Assembly: GCA_024685005.1 (NCBI GenBank)
Contig: JAIKWF010000071.1
Coordinates: 62,001-126,000 of the forward strand
Origin: Lachnospiraceae bacterium
GTDB taxonomy: Bacteria; Bacillota; Clostridia; Lachnospirales; Lachnospiraceae
Direction of reading: 5' to 3'
DNA length: 64,000 nucleotides
Under the pieces are notes generated by a model, which had not been told where the DNA came from, made no database searches, and saw nothing but the letters and a program-made list of their open reading frames with translations. Numbering within the stretch: the first letter of the stretch is position 1; each line of letters starts with the position of its first letter. Positions 7,987 to 17,697 of the stretch are shown piece after piece. Position numbers and translations under genes: made by a program.

Positions 7987-9975
7987 TTATTTCCAATTCA
8001 CCGTAAAGTCCGAATGATCCAGGGAAAAGTTGGGATTATAATAGGGATCCCCTGCCGCAATGACTTTTTCCCATTTCACACGGAATCTGTCGGATTCCTC
8101 CTGATAGCGGACTGCCTTTTTGTCCTTTTTGTCCGATCCTCTGGACTTTGACTCATAATGATACAGCTCCGCAAAAGGGGTAAAGATGTTCAAAAGTCCC
8201 TGCTCCCGGATACGAAGACAAAAATCCACATCATTCAGGGCCACCGCAAAGCTCTCATCCAAACCGCCCAGCTGATCATACAGGGCTTTTTTCACCATCA
8301 TGCAGGCACCTGTTACCGCAGATACATCCTGGGCATAGCAAAGCTTGCCCATATATCCCACATTGGCCTCTGGCACCCGGTAATGGGTGTGTCCGGCGGT
8401 TCTGTGCTCGCCAAGACCGATGACAATACCGGCATGCTGAATGGTCTTATCCTCATAGTAGAGCTTGCATCCCACAGCCCCCACGTCTTCCCGCAGGGCA
8501 TACATCAGCAGCTCCTCCAGCCAGTTTTCCGTGATCACCTGGGTATCGTTGTTCAAAAGCAGGACATATTCGCCCTTTGCCTCTTTCACGCCGAAATTGT
8601 TGATGGCCGAATAATTGAAGCCTCCCTTGTAGGTTACGATCCTGACCTTGGGATGCTTGGCGATCTTTTCATAATATGCCCTGATCTCCTCGGTTTCGGA
8701 GTTGTTTTCCACAATGATGATCTCATAGTTGTCATAGGTGGAACGGTTGATGATGGACTCCACGCACCGGGAAAGATCCTCTTCATGATCCTTATTGGGG
8801 ATGATGATGCTGACAAGGGGGTTCCTGGTCAGGGCATAGCGGATCCGGAAAATGGTGGCAAAGGCCCGGGTACTTTCAATATCGAAATCTTTATAGCCGT
8901 GACGGGTCAGATGATCGGCCACAGCGCCTTTTGCCGCTTCCACCGCATAGGTTTTGGCTTCGATACCGGAAGCTACGGAGTTTTTATGGCTTCTCCAGTA
9001 ATACAGCATCTTCGGCACGTGGACGATATGCTGTGCCTTATCCGTCAAACGCAGGATCATATCGTGATCCTGACTGCCGTCAAACTGACTGCGGAACAGC
9101 TCTTCGCCCTCCAAAAGGGTTCTGGAAAACGCACTGAAGTGGCAGATATAATTGTTGGCTCTCAGATTGTCCGGGGCAAAATCAGGCTTAAAATGCATGG
9201 TGATCATATGATCAATGTTATCGCCTTTAAAGGTTGCCTCGTCGCAATACAGATAATCCGCGTCTTCCTTGCAGATTGCCTTCATATACTCAAACAAAAC
9301 GCAGGGATGCAGGATATCGTCGTGGTCGAACAATGCGATAAACTCTCCCGTTGCCAGCTTATAACACTCGTTGGTGTTTTCCGAAATACCGCCGTTATGA
9401 TCCAGCTTCCGGTAGCAGATCCTCTCATCGGAGGCAGCGCGCTTTTGGCAGTATTCGCCTACGTAAGCATGCTCCTGATCCGATCCGTCCGCAAGACAAA
9501 GCTGCCAGCCGCCGTAGGTCTGGTTTGCTACGGAATTGATCATATCCTCCAGAAAATTCATGGGCGTATTGTAAAGAGGCACCAGAATACTGAAGGTGAT
9601 CTTTCTGGGGAACTCCGTCTCTTCCTGTTCCTTGCGCAGCGCCGGCGTGGGAAAGCTGCCGCTGCCGTGGATTTTGATGGAGCGCTTTTCCCGGTACTTA
9701 TTTAACAGCTTATGAGCAATGCCCTTGGGATTGCCGTGGGCCATAACCCTTGCCTTATTTGCCAGAAAGAAGTTGATCACCACACGAAAAGGCTTTGCCA
9801 GCTTCCAAAAGATCGAGCCTTTGATCTTATCCAGCTTTCTGGTCAGATCTTCGATCTCCCGGTTTGCCTTGGAAAGACGCAGGGCAAGCTGGTCGTTTTT
9901 CTCTTTTTCCAGTTCATAAAGCTCTTTGTAATAAGCCTCTTTATCTTCTGTTTGTAATTGTTTTTCTTTATCCAT
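7987..9975 (-). CDS. Two-domain family 2 glycosyltransferase
   Basis: 662 residues. Residues 1-50 are a charged coiled coil, followed by a KPFR linker typical of large rhamnan/O-antigen glycosyltransferases. Two GT2 domains follow. The first (about 125-340) has ILVPLYNTP and the FDHDDI acidic motif. The second (about 385-600) has SIIIPNKDHEED, LLNNDTQ as the DxD-like site, and a C-terminal LNDVDFCLRIRE helix typical of polymer-extending enzymes. It probably adds two sugars or a repeating linkage to the lipid-linked polymer before ABC export. It is encoded immediately downstream of the exporter and the kinase-like protein. Confidence 0.88.
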   Translation of the reverse strand: MDKEKQLQTEDKEAYYKELYELEKEKNDQLALRLSKANREIEDLTRKLDKIKGSIFWKLAKPFRVVINFFLANKARVMAHGNPKGIAHKLLNKYREKRSIKIHGSGSFPTPALRKEQEETEFPRKITFSILVPLYNTPMNFLEDMINSVANQTYGGWQLCLADGSDQEHAYVGEYCQKRAASDERICYRKLDHNGGISENTNECYKLATGEFIALFDHDDILHPCVLFEYMKAICKEDADYLYCDEATFKGDNIDHMITMHFKPDFAPDNLRANNYICHFSAFSRTLLEGEELFRSQFDGSQDHDMILRLTDKAQHIVHVPKMLYYWRSHKNSVASGIEAKTYAVEAAKGAVADHLTRHGYKDFDIESTRAFATIFRIRYALTRNPLVSIIIPNKDHEEDLSRCVESIINRSTYDNYEIIIVENNSETEEIRAYYEKIAKHPKVRIVTYKGGFNYSAINNFGVKEAKGEYVLLLNNDTQVITENWLEELLMYALREDVGAVGCKLYYEDKTIQHAGIVIGLGEHRTAGHTHYRVPEANVGYMGKLCYAQDVSAVTGACMMVKKALYDQLGGLDESFAVALNDVDFCLRIREQGLLNIFTPFAELYHYESKSRGSDKKDKKAVRYQEESDRFRVKWEKVIAAGDPYYNPNFSLDHSDFTVNWK

Positions 9976-9988
9976 CCGTTGCCTTTAC

Positions 9989-11848
9989 CTATTCTTTATC
10001 CTTTTTCAACGCACGAAGAGGTTTGGTCAGCTTCCAGCTGGTGGATGCCTTCAGGGCCTCCAGCTGCTTATCTCTGTTCTCGGCCAGGAATTTGTAATCC
10101 GTAATGGCAGTGCTGATCTCCGAAAAAGCGTCCCTGGAAACCGGGATCTCCTCCAGACTCAGCATCAGATAACCGGTCTGATTGGTGGAAACATCCACGG
10201 AGATCTTGGGCTCGGCTGTTTCAAAACTGTAAACACAACCCGCCAGCACATCGCCGTTTACCAAAAATTCCTGCTCTCTGCTCCTGCCGCCCATAACGGA
10301 CAGGATACCGATCCGAAGAAGTCTGACAGCGGGAAGATACAGGATCATCTCTCCGTTTTCCGTAACCGGAATCTTGTAATGATAAACTTCCTGTCTGCTC
10401 TGTCCCGGGATCTGATCTGCCGGATCCGTGGGAAGGGATGAGATCACCTCCTCATGCTGGGAAGGATACCGCACCGTTATGCCGTGTCCTCCTGCGGAAA
10501 GCAGCATGGATTGAATCTCCCACCGTCTGATCAGGGGCTTTCCGAACATTTCATATTCATTGCGAAGCACCATGGCAGACTGCTGCACATATTCCTGGAA
10601 ATGAGTCTCCATAATGGTATAATACCGGATCGCCTCCTCCGTAAAGCCGGCTGTCCGGTATACATCCATAAGCTCCGGTCTTTTATACAAAGTCCTGTGT
10701 TTGCCTTCGAGATAATAATATAAAAAGCGGAAGATCACATAATCTACGGGAACAGGAAAATCAAAGGTCCACTCGTAGTCAATGAGCACCGCATCTTCGT
10801 CACGAAGCAGGATGTTCTGCGGGATCATATCGATATCTGCCACAGGCAGCGCCATCACAGTGGTTTCATTTCCGTTTTCATCCAGGGTCCGCAGCTTATC
10901 CAGCGGCGGATCTCCAAACCAGAGCCTGAACTCGTATCCCGTCTCAAAGGGGATCAGGCCGGGAAGGCTTCGCATCCTGGTCACAAAGTTCTGGATCAGT
11001 TTGGCGCAGGCTGCTCCTTCTCCTCTTCCCACCATGCGGTCCAGCGCGTGCTCCAGGCTGTCTCCGTCCACATATTCAAATACGGCAACGCCCCGGTCTC
11101 TGTCCAGATTTTTCAGGTGATTGACGGAAATGGGTTTTCCCAAAACCGACAGACCGGTTATGGTCTGTTCCAGCTTTTTCCCCAGTTCCGGAAGCTTCAG
11201 GATATGGTCTTTGGCCTGATAGCTGAAGGCCGCCTTATAAACCTTATTGGGATAAACATCTGTCCTGACCTTCAGCTCTTCCCTTCGTTCGTTGGAAAAG
11301 CGGGTATAATCCGGCAGATACTCTATAGACTGCAGACCATCCATGGTAAGGACCAGCATATAGGCATGGGCAAACGCAGGATACTGCCCCGTGCCGATCA
11401 GGTTATCCACAACGGTTGCTTCGTCAAAAAGCTCCAATGCGGTATCCTGAAAATTGTACAGATTATCGTCGCACTCTCCCCTGCCCGGCAGATGGCTGTC
11501 GGAAAAAACCGCCACCGGAAATTCCACTGTGGGATAGGGATAGAACCATTTGGCTGCCAGGGTGGCGAACTGTCCGCTCTGGGCCTGCAGATACCGTATG
11601 GTCTCGTCAAATTCCTTTCGGGAAAGAGAGGTGCTATCGTCCGTGCTTATCCCAAAGCTTCCGTTGCAAATGGCATGCACACTGTAGGGATTGTTCCAAT
11701 ATAACACCAGCATGGCACCGGTAGGCAGGTCCAGCAGCATGTCCCTAAGCTCCTGAATGGTGGGCATACCGGTCAGATGCACATATCGTCCCCTGACTCC
11801 GGGCGCCTCCAAAAAATGCTCCAGATTCCCCAAACGTTCCGTTTTCAT
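9989..11848 (-). CDS. Methyltransferase-remnant plus kinase-like protein of polysaccharide locus
   Basis: 619 residues. Residues 40-165 resemble the C-terminal half of the class I methyltransferase-like domain found in large polysaccharide-locus proteins (LVLYWNNPYS, a LSRKEF segment, FYPYP, SDSHLPG). The SAM-binding glycine motif that should precede it is missing. Residues 200-400 form an APH/protein-kinase-like domain with catalytic-type IDMIPQN (D340, N345) and LIDYEW (D357). The C-terminus ends in a coiled-coil and SWKLTKPLR tail shared with neighbouring glycosyltransferases. The protein may phosphorylate the chain end, as WbdD-type methyltransferase-kinases terminate O-antigen chains before ABC export; that is inference from architecture and the adjacent Wzt-like gene. 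Confidence 0.65.
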   Translation of the reverse strand: MKTERLGNLEHFLEAPGVRGRYVHLTGMPTIQELRDMLLDLPTGAMLVLYWNNPYSVHAICNGSFGISTDDSTSLSRKEFDETIRYLQAQSGQFATLAAKWFYPYPTVEFPVAVFSDSHLPGRGECDDNLYNFQDTALELFDEATVVDNLIGTGQYPAFAHAYMLVLTMDGLQSIEYLPDYTRFSNERREELKVRTDVYPNKVYKAAFSYQAKDHILKLPELGKKLEQTITGLSVLGKPISVNHLKNLDRDRGVAVFEYVDGDSLEHALDRMVGRGEGAACAKLIQNFVTRMRSLPGLIPFETGYEFRLWFGDPPLDKLRTLDENGNETTVMALPVADIDMIPQNILLRDEDAVLIDYEWTFDFPVPVDYVIFRFLYYYLEGKHRTLYKRPELMDVYRTAGFTEEAIRYYTIMETHFQEYVQQSAMVLRNEYEMFGKPLIRRWEIQSMLLSAGGHGITVRYPSQHEEVISSLPTDPADQIPGQSRQEVYHYKIPVTENGEMILYLPAVRLLRIGILSVMGGRSREQEFLVNGDVLAGCVYSFETAEPKISVDVSTNQTGYLMLSLEEIPVSRDAFSEISTAITDYKFLAENRDKQLEALKASTSWKLTKPLRALKKDKE

Positions 11849-11861
11849 AGTTTTCCCCTTA

Positions 11862-13163
11862 TTACTCCTGTATTGTTTCTACCGTGATCTTCGTGTTCAT
11901 GTCAAAAAAGCCCACGGTATTCTTATCCGATATCACGCTGATCCCCACCAGATCGTAAAGTCTGTGGTAGACCACAAATTCATCTCCCGCATAGCCCGTA
12001 CAGCCTAATGAGATCAGATACTCGCCTCCCTGCAGATCCATGTTCTGGGTGTAAGTCACAACCTTCTCCTGGCCTTTTTTGCAAAGTCCCGTTTCCACCC
12101 GTTCATACATGGTGTTGGTACCTGTAATATCCGTTCCCTTGGGGTTTTTGATGGTAAACGTAAAGATCGGATCCTTTACATCCTCGTGGAAACGGATCCT
12201 TGCCTTCACGCTGAAGGGCTCTCCCTTTTGCAAAATGGTCCCCATGGATCCGTAATTGTCCATCACCGCAAAATCCACGATCTGGGCATCATGGGATCCG
12301 TAATCGATCACATCGGGATTGACGGTAAAATTCTCCCGCCAGCTTCCCGGCTTTGCCTCTCCCATGGTAAGCTCGCTGCGATCCGACAGATCCTCCAGGG
12401 TTTCCGTATCCAACTGCCCCACCATAAGCTTTTTGTACATGTTGATCATGTCCTTGGGATTGCCTTCCGCAAGCTTCACCCCCTGATTTAACAGGATCAC
12501 CCGATCGCAATACTTTGCAATGGAGCTTAAGTCATGGCTGACAAACAAAATGGTCTTTCCCTGACTCTTAAATTCTTCAAATTTGTGGAAGCACTTCATC
12601 TGGAAAAAAACATCCCCCACGGAAAGTGCCTCATCCACGATGAGGATCTCCGGGTCAATGTTAATGGCCACTGCAAATGCCAGACGGACAAACATACCCG
12701 TAGAATAGGTCTTGCAGGGCTGGTTTGCAAAATCTCCGATATCCGCAAACTCCAGGATCTCCGGAAGTCTTTTATCCACTTCCTCTTTGGTAAATCCCAT
12801 CATGGTACCGTTCAGATACACATTCTCGATACCCGTGTATTCCATGTTAAAGCCGGCTCCCAGCTCCAGAAGTGCCGAGATCCTGCCGTCAACCTTCACC
12901 TTGCCGTCTGTTTTGGCCAGCACTCCCGTAATGATCTTAAGAACGGTACTTTTTCCCGATCCGTTGGTCCCGATGATCCCGATGCTCTCACCTTTTCGGA
13001 TGGAAAAACTTACATCCCGAAGGGCATGATGCTCCTTGGACCTGGGGTGCTTAACAAGACCCAGGGATTCCTTCAGACGATCCGAGGGTTTATCGTAAAG
13101 ACGGTATATTTTGTTTAAGTGTTCTACCTCGATCACAACCGGGGTTTCCTGCTGTTTAGACAT
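11862..13163 (-). CDS. Polysaccharide ABC transporter ATP-binding protein with Wzt-type C-terminal domain
   Basis: 433 residues. The nucleotide-binding domain (about 1-250) has Walker A GTNGSGKST, signature YSTGMFVRLAF and Walker B ILIVDEALSVGD, of the TagH/RfbE/Wzt class. Residues about 290-430 form an additional beta-rich domain like the Wzt carbohydrate-binding domain, which in O-antigen systems recognises the modified chain terminus before export. The presence of this domain and of a kinase-like possible terminator protein next door suggests terminal-modification-dependent export. It is encoded just downstream of its permease. Confidence 0.92.
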   Translation of the reverse strand: MSKQQETPVVIEVEHLNKIYRLYDKPSDRLKESLGLVKHPRSKEHHALRDVSFSIRKGESIGIIGTNGSGKSTVLKIITGVLAKTDGKVKVDGRISALLELGAGFNMEYTGIENVYLNGTMMGFTKEEVDKRLPEILEFADIGDFANQPCKTYSTGMFVRLAFAVAINIDPEILIVDEALSVGDVFFQMKCFHKFEEFKSQGKTILFVSHDLSSIAKYCDRVILLNQGVKLAEGNPKDMINMYKKLMVGQLDTETLEDLSDRSELTMGEAKPGSWRENFTVNPDVIDYGSHDAQIVDFAVMDNYGSMGTILQKGEPFSVKARIRFHEDVKDPIFTFTIKNPKGTDITGTNTMYERVETGLCKKGQEKVVTYTQNMDLQGGEYLISLGCTGYAGDEFVVYHRLYDLVGISVISDKNTVGFFDMNTKITVETIQE

Positions 13164-13184
13164 ATTTGCTTTTTCTTTCTGTTT

Positions 13185-14012
13185 TTAAAGTACGTCTGCA
13201 AAGTGTGGTCTGAGTCTCCCAAACACCCACTTGCCAAGGAGGGACAGCACTGCCGTAACCCCCCAGAAGTACAGGGTCATTTTCCAGTCTTCAAAAAACC
13301 AGGCATGCTCGAAGAGCGCCTTTCTGTATCCCATTACCACATAGTAAAGGGGGTTTAACCGAAACAGGAACAGAAGCCGGGGATGGCCTTCCAGATTGGC
13401 AACCGACCACATGATGGGCGTTGCCCACATTCCGATCTGGAGCGCAATGGAAACGATCTGGCTTAAGTCCCTGAAAAAGATCACCACGGATGAAAATGTA
13501 TAGCTTACAGCCAGCACCAGTGCCATCATGCAAAAGCTGTAATAGAACAGCTGCAGGTGGGCGGGATGGGGCGCAATGCCGTAAAGCAGACAGATCAGAT
13601 ATAAAACTCCCAGGAAAAAAGCATGAATAAAGCAGGCCGCCACTACTTTGACCGCCGGCAGAATGCTGATCTGAAAGATCACTTTTTTTACCAGGTAATT
13701 GTATTCCACAAGGGCATTGGTAGAATGGGTCACTGCCTCGGAAAAATAGAACCAGGGAACCAGTCCGCTGGTCAGATATACCACAAAAGGGATCTCCAGC
13801 CCCGAAGCAAACATCTCCGGTTTGGCAGAAAATCCTTTTTCAAATACAAGCCAGTACACAAGCACCGTGATCACCGGCTGCACAAAAGCCCATATGATGC
13901 CCAGATAAGAACCTGCATATCTGGTTTTAAAATCATTTTTTGCAAGCTTCCAGATCAGCCCTCTTCCGTCCCAGAGCTGCTTTAAAAGCCCTTGCTTATT
14001 TTCCTGTTCCAA
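13185..14012 (-). CDS. Polysaccharide ABC transporter permease (ABC-2/Wzm-TagG type)
   Basis: 275 residues with six transmembrane helices and the ABC-2 pattern of LAKNDFKTRYAGSYLGIIWAF at the N-terminus and GMWATPIMW near helix 5. It exports a lipid-linked polymer with the ATPase encoded 21 bases downstream. No in-frame ATG is near the N-terminus; the likely start is TTG at 14012 with a GGAAGGA site nine bases upstream. A good SigA-like promoter lies just upstream at 14051-14079, so the exporter can be transcribed separately from the membrane-protein genes before it. Confidence 0.9.
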   Translation of the reverse strand: MEQENKQGLLKQLWDGRGLIWKLAKNDFKTRYAGSYLGIIWAFVQPVITVLVYWLVFEKGFSAKPEMFASGLEIPFVVYLTSGLVPWFYFSEAVTHSTNALVEYNYLVKKVIFQISILPAVKVVAACFIHAFFLGVLYLICLLYGIAPHPAHLQLFYYSFCMMALVLAVSYTFSSVVIFFRDLSQIVSIALQIGMWATPIMWSVANLEGHPRLLFLFRLNPLYYVVMGYRKALFEHAWFFEDWKMTLYFWGVTAVLSLLGKWVFGRLRPHFADVL

Positions 14013-14050
14013 AATTTAATATCCTTCCGCTAAACCACATAGATAGTAAA

Positions 14051-14079
14051 ATTATACACTAAATTCCCATTCAATACAA
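14051..14079 (-). promoter_or_regulatory. SigA-type promoter of the exporter/glycosyltransferase genes
   Basis: On the minus strand TTGTAT is followed after 17 bases by TATAAT. It overlaps the last codons of the metallo-beta-lactamase-fold gene and lies about 40 bases upstream of the permease start. It would allow independent expression of the ABC exporter and downstream genes. Confidence 0.6.
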
Positions 14080-15759
14080 TGTTATGGCATGCTTTTCCGA
14101 AAAGGTGTCGATCTTAGCCCCCAGGCTTTCCATCAGCGCTTTATAGTGGGGCGTTGTGTAGTAACTTGTCTCTCCCGTTTCCTTATTCCGGTTCTCCATC
14201 AGCCAGTCCGGTGCGTCAAAAAGGGCCTTCTTGGGGGCAACCGCCTCATAGAAGTAATCCGGCAGATTGCAGTTTCCGTGATGTGCCATCTGCACATAGG
14301 TACTTTTCACATCATCCGGATAATTTGCCAGGATCTCGTCTGCAATGAGCTTGCCCATCTTGGAGCCTTCGCCGATCTTTTCATCCGTGATTCCCTCTTT
14401 TTCCCGCAGAGCCTCACTGTTATCGGCGATATCACCCAGAAACAGGATGCTGCGTTTTTTCCCGCTGAGTTTAAATACCATGGAGCCGTCATTTAAGATA
14501 TTGTCGGAATTCTGGATCACCGTGTCATTGCAGGTATGCAGCACTTTCATGGTAAGTCCGCAGACATCCACTTCATCTCCGGCCTTCAGGTACATTACAT
14601 TGTCCCGTTTTGCCAGATTATCCATAAAGTAATGATAGCTGTCCACCCGCAGTCCCTGTTTTTCCACCGCCGCGGTATCCCACTGTCCCACATAGATCTC
14701 TCCGATCTCAATGCGGCTCTTATCCCACTCTGCCTCCAGGATAGAAGCCAGCACGCCGCAATGGTCATCGTGGGGATGGGTAATGATCCAGGCATCCACT
14801 CTACCGCCGTTTTTCTCGATTTTTTCCACCAGATCCAGAGACTGCCATGCTCTTCCGCCATCCACTACGATCACCTTTCCGTCAACGGTTTTCAAAAGAT
14901 AGCTCATGCACTGATAGCCTTCCACATCCGCATAGCGTCTGACCTTAGCAGACAGCCTGGGGGTATACTTATATACCGTATAACCGCCGCTGTGGCCGAT
15001 GCTTTCAAAGCTGTATTTGTCCACCCGTCCCGTAAGGGTCTGCCAGTCTCCCAACACCACATACTGAAACTGTCTTTTGTCCAGATATTTTGCCAGCTTT
15101 TTCACCGGAATCTCACTGTTGGATTCCGATAAAAGGTCCGCCAGCTTCGAAAACTTCAGGCTTCTGGTATTGCCGAAATTGTTTCTCACAAACCAAAGCT
15201 CCAGATCCGCATTATACATCCGGATGTCTTCGCACAAGGGTTCCGTTACCGCAGCCTTGGGACGCATCCCTTCCAAAAGACCGGTATTGGGCACCACCCT
15301 CGCATCCGCCGGCAGCTGCAGGTAATCCCGCATGATAATATCGGATACCGCTATGGCATCGCTTTGGATCTTATAGACATTCTCTGCCTTCTTAAATTCG
15401 ATCCTGGTAAAAACCGTCTTGCCGCACAAAAGGAGCAAAAGGATTTCCAGACAAAGCAGCGACTTTTTATTTTCCGCCAGAAGACTCCCCGCCACAGCTG
15501 TTGCCACCGGAGTCATAAGCAGCCAGAAAAAGCGCTCCGCCACCTCCATATATCCCATTTTCTCCATAACCACCACGGAGACGGGATTCACCAGCGCGAT
15601 CAGAACGAAGCCGCAGCCCATCAGGTACATGGAAAATAGCTTATTTTTCTTCGGGCGCAGCAAAAGAAACAGCACCGCAGCCAGATAGACAAGCACCATA
15701 GCCCCCGTACCTACGTACTCTGTTATTTTGTTGTACAGATCCGTATATCCGATTCCCAT
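14071..15759 (-). CDS. Membrane protein fused to a metallo-beta-lactamase-fold domain
   Basis: 562 residues. Residues 1-120 hold three or four transmembrane helices and 120-270 a soluble domain; this first half resembles the neighbouring protein at 16843-17697 in topology and in the conserved VNP helix followed by a WLLMTPV helix. Residues 275-562 are a metallo-beta-lactamase-fold domain with THPHDDHCG (H328, H330, D332, H333), a later LFLGDIADN aspartate and QMAHHG histidine, so the metal site looks complete. The family includes ComEC-like extracellular hydrolases. The predicted topology puts the enzyme outside the membrane. Substrate unknown; a phosphodiester-containing surface polymer is one possibility. 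Confidence 0.72.
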   Translation of the reverse strand: MGIGYTDLYNKITEYVGTGAMVLVYLAAVLFLLLRPKKNKLFSMYLMGCGFVLIALVNPVSVVVMEKMGYMEVAERFFWLLMTPVATAVAGSLLAENKKSLLCLEILLLLLCGKTVFTRIEFKKAENVYKIQSDAIAVSDIIMRDYLQLPADARVVPNTGLLEGMRPKAAVTEPLCEDIRMYNADLELWFVRNNFGNTRSLKFSKLADLLSESNSEIPVKKLAKYLDKRQFQYVVLGDWQTLTGRVDKYSFESIGHSGGYTVYKYTPRLSAKVRRYADVEGYQCMSYLLKTVDGKVIVVDGGRAWQSLDLVEKIEKNGGRVDAWIITHPHDDHCGVLASILEAEWDKSRIEIGEIYVGQWDTAAVEKQGLRVDSYHYFMDNLAKRDNVMYLKAGDEVDVCGLTMKVLHTCNDTVIQNSDNILNDGSMVFKLSGKKRSILFLGDIADNSEALREKEGITDEKIGEGSKMGKLIADEILANYPDDVKSTYVQMAHHGNCNLPDYFYEAVAPKKALFDAPDWLMENRNKETGETSYYTTPHYKALMESLGAKIDTFSEKHAITLY

Positions 15760-15760
15760 C

Positions 15761-16837
15761 CTACGCCCCTGTCAAAAGCAGTATGAGCAGCAGTCCCGCC
15801 TGGGGAATGCAGCTAAGCAGCGCCCCAAAAACAGGACGCAGTTTTTTGTTTACGATACAGCCGGATACTGTGATGCATCCGCACAAAACAGGGCCCAGAT
15901 ACAGACCCGTCTCACCCATGAAGCTCCCTGCCACCATGGTGATCATCACAAGGATCCACATAAGGATCCGTTTCTTTTTTCCCTGCAGGGAAAAGCTCCG
16001 ACTGATCAGGATCCACAAAAACGGGATTCCCAGCGCCACAAAGAGCGCCTTCCCCTGCCACAGTCTGGTCACAAGGAAGTTCTCCGGGCTGAACACATAG
16101 TAATTCCCGAACATATGCATAAGGGCGATCAGCAGTAAGAATCTGCCTTTGGCCCCGGTTTTTTCTTCTTTCTCTTTTGTTTCATCCGCCTCCAGAAAAT
16201 CGCTTCCGATCCGGTAGAACAGCCCGTAAGAAACGGGGATATAAAACAGCGGAAACAGATTGTGCGCGATGATCAACGGATGCATATTGCAGGACAAAAG
16301 TGCCAGGGAGGACTGATACAGCGGCAAAGCCGAGATCATATAACGTTTGCCCATGGGATCCCGCATCAGACCGTCATAGGCGTCAATCTGCAACAGCTCG
16401 TCTCTTGCAAGCGCCATGGCGGAAACTCCGGAATAAAAGGCATCGTCCAGATCCGGTGTAGCCATAAGCAGTACCGCTGCCATCTGCAGCAGAATGAAAA
16501 AGACGCCGGCCCAGAAGCACAGATTCCCCCTGACGGGAGACAATACCTTCCCGTAAAACAGACTTCTGTGTTTCCACATGGATACGCAGCCCATGATCGT
16601 CAGGATCAGGGCCACAGCCGCATAATGGAAGGTCACCCGCAAAAGTCCCCAGTTTGCCCATTTCCCAAACAGCGCAAAAAACTCATAAACCGAATAATGC
16701 AGCATGATCCCCGAAACCGTGGATAAAATGTAATGGCCTTCCTTCCGCTCGGCAAAAAGCGGCAGAAAAACACAGCCTGCCAGAAAAGGCATGACGCACA
16801 TCCACATAAAAGCAAATACCGATTGTATTACTAACAT
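15761..16837 (-). CDS. Multi-pass membrane protein, possibly DUF6077-type
   Basis: 358 residues with about ten hydrophobic helices and one large loop containing ATPDLDDAFYSG, an acidic segment typical of membrane proteins that act with polyprenyl-linked sugars. I think it belongs to DUF6077 or a relative, but this needs a profile search. It resembles the protein at 17673-18629 in topology and in the position of the acidic loop (there PTDSPLYDHGE). I chose ATG at 16837, which has an AGAGGG site eight bases upstream; an upstream GTG at 16846 overlaps the previous stop. Its stop lies one base before the start of the metallo-beta-lactamase-fold gene. Confidence 0.6.
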   Translation of the reverse strand: MLVIQSVFAFMWMCVMPFLAGCVFLPLFAERKEGHYILSTVSGIMLHYSVYEFFALFGKWANWGLLRVTFHYAAVALILTIMGCVSMWKHRSLFYGKVLSPVRGNLCFWAGVFFILLQMAAVLLMATPDLDDAFYSGVSAMALARDELLQIDAYDGLMRDPMGKRYMISALPLYQSSLALLSCNMHPLIIAHNLFPLFYIPVSYGLFYRIGSDFLEADETKEKEEKTGAKGRFLLLIALMHMFGNYYVFSPENFLVTRLWQGKALFVALGIPFLWILISRSFSLQGKKKRILMWILVMITMVAGSFMGETGLYLGPVLCGCITVSGCIVNKKLRPVFGALLSCIPQAGLLLILLLTGA

Positions 16838-16842
16838 TGTTC

Positions 16843-17697
16843 TCACCCTCTGAAATAATAGATCAACAGTTCCCCACTCTTCCCTGCTTTTTCATAACCC
16901 AGCGGAAGAAAAATCTCATCCGCATCCAGCGACAGTCCCAGACTTTCCGGATCCTGTACCGCCACGTAATTACATCCCGCATCAGAATACACATGTAAAA
17001 AGTTAGCCAGTGCACCCATCTGGTCCTCCTTATTATCCAAAGGACTGTCGGGACTTTCGTATCTGTCATAAGCATCCCTCATTACCCTCTGGCACTCGCT
17101 GTAATTTTCCGGACTTTTCGCAATGTCCTTTTCATACAGGGGCCGGATGCCGTTTTCATACAGCCTGGCATGGGCCATCCAGGAAGCAGGCCCCCAGATC
17201 ACCGGCTCCACGCCGCGCTCTTTTGCATCCTCCCATACGAGCCTGTAAGACGCCTCCTCTGTGGGCGCCATCATTCCCGCCTCGGAAGGACTGCCGAAGG
17301 GCTCCAGGAAAAAGAGATCTCCCGCCGTCAAAAACAGCATTCCCACAAGAAGTGCGCAAAGGAAAGGATGTTTCCCCTTTCCGGCTTCCCTTGCCAGCAT
17401 CACCGCCAGGGGAAGAAATACGGGAAACAGCCAGATGTGGCTTAGAATCTCATAATACTCACCGCTTCTGGGCAGGGAGGAATAAAAATATGCAGTTGCA
17501 GGATTCACAAATACCAGATAGGCCAGAAAGCCGTAAATGCCCAGCGCTGCCGGCAAAAATACTTTTCCGCCGGATCGTCCCTGTTTCTCTTCCTCTTTCT
17601 CCCTGCGCAGAGAAAGGACCAGAAGCAAAAAGGCACTCAGCAGAAACAATCCCCAGTATTTATCTTCCAGTTTCAGGAAATAAAGCGTGATATCCAT
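16843..17697 (-). CDS. Membrane protein with extracytoplasmic domain, paralogue of the neighbouring fusion protein
   Basis: 284 residues. Three to four helices in residues 10-130 include FLAYLVFVNPATAYFY and IWLFPVFLPLAVMLA. The remaining ~150 residues form a soluble, probably outside, domain ending in a GYEKAGKSGELLIYYF strand. The first 280 residues of the protein at 14071-15759 have the same organisation. The start is ATG at 17697, preceded by GGGAG; it overlaps the end of the upstream gene by 25 bases. Function not recognised. It pairs with the membrane protein encoded before it, as the fusion protein pairs with 15761-16837. Confidence 0.6.
   Translation of the reverse strand: MDITLYFLKLEDKYWGLFLLSAFLLLVLSLRREKEEEKQGRSGGKVFLPAALGIYGFLAYLVFVNPATAYFYSSLPRSGEYYEILSHIWLFPVFLPLAVMLAREAGKGKHPFLCALLVGMLFLTAGDLFFLEPFGSPSEAGMMAPTEEASYRLVWEDAKERGVEPVIWGPASWMAHARLYENGIRPLYEKDIAKSPENYSECQRVMRDAYDRYESPDSPLDNKEDQMGALANFLHVYSDAGCNYVAVQDPESLGLSLDADEIFLPLGYEKAGKSGELLIYYFRG

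Noticed and set aside
8158..9705. Long open frame on the plus strand opposite the two-domain glycosyltransferase
   Set aside because: It is the reverse-frame shadow of a gene with clear GT2 motifs; it has no family pattern and no ribosome-binding site. Similar open frames opposite other genes were left out for the same reason.
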